Assembly (NCBI GenBank): GCA_963669155.1
Contig: OZ022577.1
Span: forward strand, 33,673,850 to 33,737,849
DNA from: Arbacia lixula
Taxonomy: Eukaryota > Echinodermata > Echinoidea > Arbacioida > Arbaciidae
Direction of reading: 5' to 3'
Length of the DNA stretch: 64,000 nucleotides
Shown: in pieces, positions 30,208 through 42,200 of the stretch
Layout: every line of letters starts with the position of its first letter
Position numbering within the stretch: the first letter of the stretch is position 1
Notes under the pieces: model-generated
What the model saw: the letters and a program-made list of their open reading frames with translations, nothing else
Databases searched by the model: none
What the model was told of the DNA's origin: nothing
Made by a program: the position numbers and the translations under genes

Positions 30208-33200
30208 TTACTGGACGGACAGGAAGTGGGGTCTGTCCTTCTCCCACAATGCTTTGACGTGTGCCTCCACCTCCTCCCCTTGGTACCTGTCCAGGAAGGA
30301 CTGGATGACGCCCTCAGCAGAAGCCTCATACTCCTGCATGGTAACTCCACCATCTGCAAAAAATACAAGATCAGGCATGCAGGTGGCAAGATTCCTTTTG
30401 GTATCATTTCTTATCACATGATGGTGGAAGACAGAATGTCTATGATGCTGTCTCAAGAAAGAAGGTGAAGCCTGTTTCAAAGTGATTAGTGTAAATAATG
30501 AGTTCTACTGCCAAATGTATTATAGCAGGACTCCCTGCTTTATGGTGTCATTTTAAATCATGTGAAAGTGGAAGAGGAAACAAAAGGGCATGTTCAGTTA
30601 CTCAAGAATGGAATGGACATGCGTCTGACGGTCACTCAGTCTGACCAACAGAGAGTAGCTACTATAGGTTTCTACCTGCCTCCTGGGAAGAACAAAGCCA
30701 AGCAGAAGCGTCATCCCACAGACATATGTTTTCAGTCTGTACCTACATAACACTGCCCTGCCTCCTAGATTCAGAGTTTGTTTTCATACCTCATTTTATG
30801 ATTTTCTTTTATCACTCACTGCATGCCAGATACTCCATATCGACATTGCATTAACCTATGGCACGGATGGTTATTGCCATTACTACCTAACTCACCTGCC
30901 GTGCTACCCTCAAAATTCCCCTATCACCAATGGCAGTTCATTGCCATGCAGATTTACAAAACTGCCTTCGGTGCCCAGTGCTCTTCCAAAGTTAAAATCC
31001 TTCAGCCTAATGATTGATCCAGATCTAATCTATGGTTTCAAGAGATACCTCACAATCTTAGTACAGGCAAACCCTGTTATAACGAAGATGTCTGGACCCA
31101 CATTTTTTCCTTGCTATAGCTGATTGCTCGCTCTACCAGCACAGTTAAAAATGTAAATAAACAACACTTCCAACGTGTCATTTGTTTTAAACAAATTCCA
31201 AGGTGATTTCTCATGTGCTTTGAAAATAAAAAAATGCCTTGCTCTCCAATGGGCTTATTGAGAGGACTGTTCCATACTCACTGGAGTCTAACGATGTGTT
31301 GGACTGCACAAAGATCCTGCGTGGTTGCTTGCGGCTCATGACAGTTGCTCTGAGGGACAGGTACTTCTCCTTGGTGCCATCATTGACAGTAGTGTAGCCT
31401 TCAAAGAATGCTCTACCCATCTTGGCATCTCCAGTTGATTTGTACACCTGCACAAGGTGTGTCAATATTCAAGTTGTGGTAAATAAATGAATCAATCAAT
31501 AAATGGATGAATCAATCAATCAGCAATCATTTTATCAATTAATTGATCAATCAATCAAGCTGTGATATGTGATATATTTTTGTAATGTATTCACAGCTTT
31601 CCCCCTAGCTCTTAATGCATTATTACATTTACCTTATTTCGTCACTCAGTGTCAATGGGTGGAATGCAATCTGAATATATTAGTTGTTGCTCCTCAGACA
31701 AACCTCGGACAAACTTTGGAGTCACCACCAGAAACATGCTTTTTTTTTTACAAAGTGCATAAAATTTGCATACATTACGAAAACTTTATATTATGAATAT
31801 AATTCAGTTCAGTTAATGAATGAGAAGAAGCACCAAAGATTTTGTTGATATATCAGTTTCATATTCATATTTGTTTGTGGCTGATGAATGGATCTATTTT
31901 GAAGACGCCATTCAAAATGATGATTTCCACATTATTCTTGCCATGAGGTATTACAAGGTACATCTTTCACCATGAATAAAATCTCATTTTAAAAAAACTC
32001 ACAAACATCAGATTCTTGGCCTCTACCAGAGTAGAACTGTAATAGCATAATAGGAAGCGAAGCGTCTCATATCTGCATACAATCAACATGGTAGAAGCTG
32101 CTATTCTCCAGTTTATGTCCGTCTTCGCCACGAATCATATCAAAAGCTCGAGTTCACACTGTTTCCACATCAATCTCTATTGTTTTTATATAACAGTTCT
32201 AACTCTGTTAACTTACAATTGCTTGTACAGTAACTACTAAGGAAACAGCCAATGACCTCCGAGTATTGCAACCATTGTGGTTACCATCAATTTTTCAGAT
32301 ATACACCAGTGGAAAGGGCTATATGAACAAACACACACACACACACACACACCTGGAGTTTCCTGAGGAAGGTGCCGATGGCTTCCTTCCCAACGGTCTC
32401 GATCTTCTCCCTGTGGATCTGGATGATGGCATCAGGCTTACCATCATCCCCGATGGTCTGGGTAAGGGTGACAAGCCCCTGGCCTGCCTCCACTAGAACT
32501 CGCAGGATCGCAAACCTGGCCTGCATATGGGCCTGAGGAGAGAGATCAGATACACATATATATATATATTTATAGTATAGGTTGGTTGATGGGTAAATAT
32601 TTTTAAGTAAGTCACCCCTTATCAAAATAGCAGAATGTTTTATCAAAGCAGTTTTGAGAAAATTAATTGGCAGGGATGTTTTCACACTTATTAACTAATT
32701 TGTGTGTGAAAATAACATTGATCTGTCAAGTCATGTCACTTTTCAAAAGTCATTTTTGTGGGTCTGTGAAACAAGATTTTGTTGATTTTTTTGCTTCAGA
32801 TCTGTATATTGATATGTTTTTAAGAACAAGTTGATCAAACAAAAGGCCAAGATGTCACAATTGATGGTGATATATATAACAATATAGGAGCATTTTGTAC
32901 ACAAACCTAAGAATGCAAAATGTCATTTTTTGCCAGATTTTGGTCTGACATGCCATTACATCATGGTGTATGACACTGTCATGAAAAGGTGTGTCACAAT
33001 GTGCAGCGGTTTTGCGTCAATCATGTATTTTGTACAGAAGTGCCCCAACCCAACCCACCTTCTTAGAATAGGGTCAACCCTAATCACACCGGATATTTGG
33101 AGCCTGCCTTCTAATTACCGAGAGGAGTCAAGGAGTCATTCCCTACACTGCACACATAGTTGAGAAACAGTACTCCTGAATACCTGTCTCCATGTCTTTG

Positions 33201-36200
33201 TGTCTGGTGTGTAGAACTCCAGTCCTAAGATGCCAGCCCGCACCATGTTCAACCAGTTCACATACAGAATGTCATCAGCTGCTTGCCCCTCATGGCCAAA
33301 GATCCTACAAGCAACAATATATGCCACAGAATACTTCTTAAATGAAATAGTGAGACATAACAGTCTATTCAGATATGGCGCTTATGTCAGTGAATGTCTA
33401 AATATGATCTCAGATTTTAGAGTGTTGAATGCCATATGCTCCATTTCATTCCACAGGGATTTTTTAAACACAAAGATATGAGTTATTTCAAATTTGGGGT
33501 TGGTTTTATATTAGTATGCACATCAATTATGTTTTCAAACATGTTTGAAATTATCATTAATTTTTATTTCATATAGTTAACTACTAACTTAGTAATTACG
33601 TATGAATTCAAATCAAACCATACTCTTGCAATTGGTAATTGATTTATATAATGAGCCCTTACTTTTACTATATTGGTCATATTTCATCCAATGATAACTA
33701 GACATTTCTATGTATGAATGAAGCTTTCATGTTGATCTGATTACATATTTCTTTTCGTAGCTGAATACTCCACCAATAGCCTAGTCTACTCTTGTGTTGA
33801 AATTTTACTTTGAGAGAAAGTTTAGCCATTATGCTAAATATTTGTTGATGACAACCCCCTCCACTCTTTCATTCTCTTGAATCTGCACCTAATAGTGTAC
33901 ATTTGGATTGTCTAAATTATGAAGTGAAGTGATGTGCATATGACGTGCATTATTAGGGCTTAATGCACGTGAGAAGAACGTTAAAGGTGTGTGTTTTTCA
34001 TCATCAAAGCTGGCAAACAACTGGAGGTTGATGTATTTGTTATCCCAGCACCAAAAAAAACAAGAAGCCAGAGATTTGTTAGGCCTAAGGAAGTTCAGGT
34101 TGGAATGAAACTTTATCCATTCATCTTGGCACATTCTCTAGCATAAAAGTTCACATTCTGTGATGAAATTGGACGAGCTATGCATTTCAGTACGTCACCT
34201 ATTTCTTGATTTTGCAAAGCCTGTAGCAGATAATGTAACACTTTATTTTGAAAATAGTACTGAATTTATGCATGCCATTACTTTTCATAGGTTTACAGTA
34301 AAGCAAAACAAAATAGGCCTATAGATATGGTCTAGTCTTTATATTAGACTTACGCACCGTTCTTTTAAGTAAGGCTGAAAGCATCCAATCCTATTTTTCT
34401 GTTATCTTTGCCAGCTTTCCTTGGTTTACCAGCATTTTCAGCCACATACACCAATACTACCACAAACCTTTAAATCACTTAATGTATGTTTGCTAGCTTC
34501 TCATGCAGTGAACGATTACAAAGAATGAACTGACTCACTTGAGAACGTCTCTGGACAGGCAGAAGTAGAGTCCCACACATTCAGCCCTGCACTCCTCGTA
34601 TGGTGAGGATATCACTGTGAACTTTGAGTCCCAGGTCTCCCCTGGCTCATACCATGATGAGATCTGGAAAGAATCAAACATGAGGCCCCACATTCATACA
34701 GGAGATAAGAGATAAGAAATAAAGGTGTTCAAGACAAGGTGGTTCGCGAACCACGAGTCTAGCCTGATTTTGCAATCGATTAACAGTGCTAAGTTTTTTT
34801 TCAAATATTTAAAATGGTGCCGAGGTGACCTTCAACCTCATCATCCTCATCAACACACGTGGTATTACCCAAGGATCATTTGTACCAATAGTGATCACAA
34901 TTGATGCACAAATAAAGAAATGAGCGCAAGTCAAATGAAAACTTTGAGAAAAATGATGCACATGGCCTCATATCATTTGGCCCTTTTGACCCCTAAATGA
35001 CCTTTGACCCCATCAGCCTCATCACGACACATGTGGTATTACCCAAGGATCATTTGTACCGAGCTTGATCACAATTGATGCAGAAATAAAGAAATGAGAG
35101 CAAGTCAAACGAAAACTTTGAGAAAAATGATGAATACAGCCTTATATCACTTGACCTTTTGACCTCTAGATGACCTTTGACCCCATCATCCTCAAGTAGA
35201 CACATGTGGTATTATCCAAGGATCATTTGTACCAAGTTTGATCACAATTTATGCAGAAATAAAGAAATGAGAGCAAGTCAAACGAAAACTTTGAGAAAAA
35301 TGATGCACATAGCCTCATATCACTTGACCTTTTGACCCCTAGATGACCTATGACCCCATCATCCTCAGTATGATATATGTCGTATTACCCAAGAATCATT
35401 TGTACCAAATTTGATCACAATTGATGCATAAATAAAGAAATGAGAGCAAGTTAAATAAAAACTAACATTTTTGTAACAGACCAACAGACTAACAGACCAA
35501 CAGGAAAAGTGATTACTAAGTCTCTGCTGAACTTTGTTCAGGCGAGACAAAAATGTGCTCCATAACCACAAACAAGGCATTAGCAATATTGTGTCTCGCC
35601 CACTTGCGAAAATAACCAGAAATATCGCGATCTCCGTTGCTACGCAAAAGAATTGTATGCCTGGCTGATTGTGAAATATCTGCCATAGAATGTAACATTC
35701 CATAAATGAGAAGGGCTATTTCACGCAATGCTACTTCCTCTATCTACTCCCCCTCCCCCACCTTCCCCCTTCTTTGAGATGGAATAAAAATCCTCCACCA
35801 AGTTCTATTAGATTAGACAAAGACAAAACAGGATGATAATCAGTTGCACAATAGAGGAGGTACCCCCAGTGCATCTATGACCCACGTTAGGTTGTAATCC
35901 AAGCAACCTATGTCAAGTTATTTGTCAAAAGAGAGTCTTGCAGGTAAACTTTAACGTATGACCTCAAATGACCTTTGACCTTATCCTGTGACCTCCAACA
36001 GCACCATAACATGAAGGTACCCCCAGTGCATCTATGACCCAAGTTAGGTTGTAATCCAAGCAACCTATGTGAAGTTATTTGTCAAAAGAGAGTCTTGCAG
36101 GTAAACTTTAACGTATGACCTCAAATGACCTTTGACCTTATCCTGTGACCTCCAACGGCACCATAACATGAAGGTACCCCCAGTGCATCTATGACCCAAG

Positions 36201-39200
36201 TTAGGTTGTAATCCAAGCAACCCATGTGAAGTTATTTGTCAAAAGAGAGTCTTGCAGGTAAACTTTAACGTATGACCTCAAATGACCTTTGACCTTATCC
36301 TGTGACCTCCAACGGTACCATAACATGAAGGTACCCCCAGTGCATCTATGACCCACGTTAGGTTGTAATCCAAGCAATCCATGTGAAGTTATTTGTCAAA
36401 AGAGAGTCTTGCAGGTAAACTTTAATGTATGACCTCAAATGACCTTTGACCTTATCCTGTGACCTCCAACGGTACCATAACATGAAGGTACCCCTTGTGC
36501 ATCTATGACCCAAGTTAGGTTGTAATCCAAGCAACCTATGTGAAGTTATTTGTCAAAAGAGAGTCTTGCAGGTAAACTTTAACATTTGTGACGGACGACG
36601 GACGACGGACGACGGACGACGGACGGACGACGGACGGACGACGGACGGACGACGGACGGACGACGGACGGACGACGGACGGAGGACGGACGGACGACGGA
36701 CGGACGCCATTTGGATCCCTTAGTCTCGCCTTCACCTCCGGTGAGCGAGACAAAAATGCGTGGCCACTAGCCTCGTAAGACAGGTGGCTGCTTTTTCAAA
36801 GGTCTTCAACACTGAATTTCTCTGCGAAGGACTTGGGGGTGGCCACTACAGCAGAGATGCCAACCTCTTGACACAAAAAATCAGACTGAATATCCTCAAA
36901 AATCATATTTTTGAGTGAAAAATCAGATTTTCACAAAAACTCAACATGACCAGTGGCCTGTTGGCCCCAAGCTAGGAAAATGTTAGAAAAATGTTTTACT
37001 GGTAACAATGGGAAAGTGAAATGTTTGCTCTTTCATCTGATCTTCACTCTTTTCATCCCATACCGATTACAGTATTACCAATAATGGGAGACATCTTTGC
37101 TGTAAAGCAAATGTATAAGTGGCAACACATGCTATCACAATAGTATGAGAGCATCTATTTGGATCTTAGAATAAAGATCAGCGATCACCTAAACTAGACC
37201 TGCCAACTTCTGGAGTTCAAAAACTGTATTCTTTAATCCAAAAAGTTGTATTTCACCAACAAAAAGTGTATTTAAAAAAAAAAACGGATCAATGTCTCTT
37301 ACAGTTCCTACATCAGGCATTTTTTTATGGAGCATTGGTTGAATATGCATGATTTTGTCATGACTGGTGTGCTTGATGAACCATGAACATCCCCAAATTG
37401 CTAATGTGAGATGCTGGTAGGATACTTTACAAAACAGAATGGGCATTTCGCCATTGAATATGGCACACACACAAAATAAGATTTAAAAATTTAATTTTTT
37501 GAAAATCATATTTTTTAAAGCAAAATCGTACTGTCGTATTCAGTTCTAAAAATCGTACTAAATACGACTAAATCGTACTGGTTGGCATGTCTGCTACAGG
37601 CAGGTGGGCACTGAACACAGGTGGCCTCATAGCCAGGTCCCCGTAACATAAAGGTTTTTTGAACGAAAAGAGCATGTAAAAATGGCATTGATTGGCCATT
37701 GCCATTTTGCGATTGATTGCAAACCTTTATGTAACGGGGCCCAGGTCTGACTTTATTTTTTTGTTTTCTTTTAATTTGAACTCATAACACACAATTGTTG
37801 AGCTATGAATAGAATAATAAATGAAAAAATCACTGGGTTTCTGTGAATTATATGACAGAAGACACTCTCCATTGGGTTTGAAAACAAAATCACAAAAATG
37901 ACCAGACTTTGGGATGACATCGCCTGGCAAAAATTACGTAATGTTGCGATGGTATACCCGATCGCCACAATTTTGGTTTCAAAAAGTGTGAAAGACTACC
38001 AAGAAATAAAGGAATGAAATCTTGCAGTGATATCTCTTTGCATTTGAGAATTATTGTTATAATGGTATTACGTCTGTATTACGTCCACTCACCTTCTCTC
38101 CTGTCTCTGTGTGCACCACGGTGTCCTGATCAAAGTTGAAGCCACCATCAGTGTCCCTCATGAACAGCTTCCCACTGCCATGGCCAAGCAGCTCGTGCAG
38201 TCCCACCTGCACCTCAAACGACTGCCCTTTCAGCTTCTTATACAGCTCCTGGTGACAGAACATTTCCTTTGTCAAGTGCACTCAAACAATTTTAAAATGT
38301 GATGAAACAAACAGACTTCTAATAAATACTATTTAGAAAACAGTAAAACTTTCATTAACACCATGTGGTTGTATTCTTTCTGATAATTGGCCTACTGATG
38401 AGGTGAAGAAAGGAAAAGAGGAGAGATTATGTTTTTTTTTATTTCACACAAGACTATTTTAAGCTTTAGTTTTTGATGTTTTAAACCACAAATAAATGGG
38501 AGGAAATGGAAGTAGAAGACGAGGGTGATGATAACTATAGGTTTCCGTCAGGTTTCTCTGAAAGAGAGAGTATCAGCCTTGACGTCTCGGGCAGTGTGCT
38601 CTGTCCCTCATGCGGAGAATAACTTCAAGAATCTGATGAGCGTGCCGGGTATTTATGGGATCCAAAGGGATCCAAAATAACCCAACAGTATCTGAAAACG
38701 GCCAACTCTCATCACCACCCACTTCTTTTTCTTCCATTTCATCCCATTTATTTTTGGTTTAAAACACCTAATGCTAATACTAAAAATAGTCTTGTGTGTT
38801 ATATACATGTATATAAATACAAAATTCATCCCTCCTTTTTTCACTCTTTCTTTTTCCTTTCTTCACCCCATACGTTGGTCAATTATCTGAGAGAATACAA
38901 CCACATGGTGTTACCGAAAGTTTTACGGTTTTCTTAATACCAGTACTATTTATTTGTACACTCTCACCATGGAAACATTTAAAGAACATTTAAAACTCAT
39001 TTCTTTGCAAAATAAATCCCAACAAACTAGGCCAATGCAAATGATATGAATAAAGCAAAGATTCATAGACATTTTGGAGAAAACCCTGCATTCTTAAATG
39101 CTAGTGCTTTTTAAAATCAAACAAACACAGTCACAGAACCCATAATCATGGCAGATTCATCATGTTAAAATTATGGGTCTCAGAATTATTAGAGCAGTAC

Positions 39201-42200
39201 TTTCCCTACGCTTTTAATCTCTCTCTCTCTCTCTCTCTCTCACTCTCTCTCCTTCCCTCTAATATACTGACCCTGTCCTCCTCAGTCAGGAAGGTGACCT
39301 TTTGCTCCTTGCCATAGGCAGACAGCACGTTGCCCAGGGAGACATTCTTATAGCCTTCATCTTGCCTGATGTCATCATCTGAGGAGTGCACAACAGCGAA
39401 TGAGAAGAGCTATACCTTAATAAGATAACAAATCCCGGCTATGAACCCGAAAAACTGCATTGTGAGGTGGTCACACATTTGTTGTGGAGGTGCTGAAATC
39501 AGTTGTCTACTTTCTGCACACATTCCAAACTGTTCTTAAAATGCTCTATTTTAAATAAAAGTTACTATATAGGCATATGAGCTTTTGGCTTGTGAGGCTT
39601 TCTTTATTTGAAGTGCAAACACTTACAGAAACAAAAAGATTGTATGAACACATATACATGGCATACAAACTTAATGTCACTCAATCATTGTGAAGCATCA
39701 ATAACAGAGCAAGAATTAGTATAGTACGGAAGATGTTGATCATCGTGGTAGTAGTAACGCTAGAGTGGTAATCTGTTGTCTCACGAAAAGGCAAACTGGA
39801 GATTGCGACGTTTCGACCGCTACTGCTAGTCGTCGTCAGGCAATGTGGACAATAGTCGCTGCGCGCGTCTTTTATAGCGTAAGCTGCGTTCCGAAGGTGC
39901 CGGAACCGCCGCGCTGCGATTGGTCGGCGCACTTGACCAATCACTAGCCGCGGGCGATGCGACATCCGGGCGGGTAGCGGACGTCGGGGAAAGCCCCTCG
40001 GTTGGCGGCGGCGTCGCGGGCGGGCGAACACTGGCGGTAGCTGCACAACTGCTACTGTGGCTAGAAGCGGGCGTCGGAAGGCGGTCAAGCGGAGAGTTAC
40101 GGGTGGTCGCGGGTGGCGCATGGCGGCGGATGGTCGGAAGCCATTCCTCGGGGATCTCAATGCCGTTATCCCTATTGATGTTATTCGGATGTAAGCGGAT
40201 TTGGATAGCCTCTTTAACACGCCGTGTGTACCAGTGCTTATCCCGCGCTTTGCAGCTTACCGCGTCCCAATTGGGAGGGTGATCTGCATTCCAAGCATGC
40301 TCTGCGACTGCCGAACTATCTATGCGTCGATGCTTGACATCTCTGCGGTGCTCTACCATTCTTTCGCTGACGGGTCTACCCGTTTCCCCGATGTACACCT
40401 TGTCACAAGTCCCGCATGGAATCTTGTAGACAACGCCATCGAGTCTGGCGAGTATCGCGGGGTCCTTAGGGCGCACTAGCTGCTTACGAATGGTAGTATC
40501 GGACTTGAAAACGGCGCGTATGCTATGCTTCTCTAAACGGCGGCGAAGCTGGCGGGAAATCGAATCGACAAACGGTAGAACAACGGTAGACTTGTACTGC
40601 ATAATCTCTTTGTCGGTAGAGTTCTTCCTCTTAGTCACGCGGTTGAGGAAAGAGCGCGGGTAACCATTGGAAACTAGAGCGGAAGCAATGCGTTGTTTCT
40701 CAATGGCAGTGCAGTGCGGCTTAGAAACAATGCGCGATGCCCTGTCATAAAGGCATTTAACGACCCCGCGTTTGACGGATTGGGGATGATGCGAATCGTA
40801 AGCTAGGTATTGGTCGGTGTGCGTGGGCTTTCTGTACACTGTGGTGGTGAGACGGCCCTCACTGTCGCGGTGCACCAGTGTATCGAGAAAGGCGATGCGG
40901 CTATTGTCTTCCGTCTCCATAGTGAAACGGATAGACGGCTGCTGCGCGTTCACGTAATTCAAAAGGCAATCGGTAGCGGATCTGTTAGTTACAATGAAGG
41001 TATCATCGACATAGCGTTTCCAAATTCTCGGCTTGAATTCGGGCGGACAAGCGTTGAGCGCGTCTTCCTCAAAGGATTCCATGTACAAGTTAGCAATAAC
41101 GGCAGAAACGGGGCTTCCCATGGCCGCGCCTTCTTGTTGTTCATAGAAGAGTCCGTCGTACATAAAGTACGTGGACTTCAACACGAAACCAAGAAGTTCA
41201 GTGCTTCTTGTTGTTCATAGAAGAGTCCGTCGTACATAAAGTACGTGGACTTCAACACGAAACCAAGAAGTTCAGGTCACTGAACTTCTTGGTTCATTGT
41301 AACTAACAGATCCGCTACCGATTGCCTTTTGAATTACGTGAACGCGCAGCAGCCGTCTATCCGTTTCACTATGGAGACGGAAGACAATAGCCGCATCGCC
41401 TTTCTCGATACACTGGTGCACCGCGACAGTGAGGGCCGTCTCACCACCACAGTGTACAGAAAGCCCACGCACACCGACCAATACCTAGCTTACGATTCGC
41501 ATCATCCCCAATCCGTCAAACGCGGGGTCGTTAAATGCCTTTATGACAGGGCATCGCGCATTGTTTCTAAGCCGCACTGCACTGCCATTGAGAAACAACG
41601 CATTGCTTCCGCTCTAGTTTCCAATGGTTACCCGCGCTCTTTCCTCAACCGCGTGACTAAGAGGAAGAACTCTACCGACAAAGAGATTATGCAGTACAAG
41701 TCTACCGTTGTTCTACCGTTTGTCGATTCGATTTCCCGCCAGCTTCGCCGCCGTTTAGAGAAGCATAGCATACGCGCCGTTTTCAAGTCCGATACTACCA
41801 TTCGTAAGCAGCTAGTGCGCCCTAAGGACCCCGCGATACCCGCCAGACTCGATGGCGTTGTCTACAAGATTCCATGCGGGACTTGTGACAAGGTGTACAT
41901 CGGGGAAACGGGTAGACCCGTCAGCGAAAGAATGGTAGAGCACCGCGGGGTCGTTAAATGCCTTTATGACAGGGCATCGCGCATTGTTTCTAAGCCGCAC
42001 TGCACTGCCATTGAGAAACAACGCATTGCTTCCGCTCTAGTTTCCAATGGTTACCCGCGCTCTTTCCTCAACCGCGTGACTAAGAGGAAGAACTCTACCG
42101 ACAAAGAGATTATGCAGTACAAGTCTACCGTTGTTCTACCGTTTGTCGATTCGATTTCCCGCCAGCTTCGCCGCCGTTTAGAGAAGCATAGCATACGCGC

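Noticed and set aside
35861..36583. CRISPR-like array
   Set aside because: Units are contiguous 157 bp tandem copies without unique spacers, in a eukaryotic intron; this is a Pearl/HINE-type core array.
39681..40220. 179-codon minus-strand frame overlapping the Penelope ORF, and its twin at 42494-42982
   Set aside because: Alternative-frame shadow of the GC-rich Penelope C-terminal region; the RT/GIY-YIG frame carries the homology.
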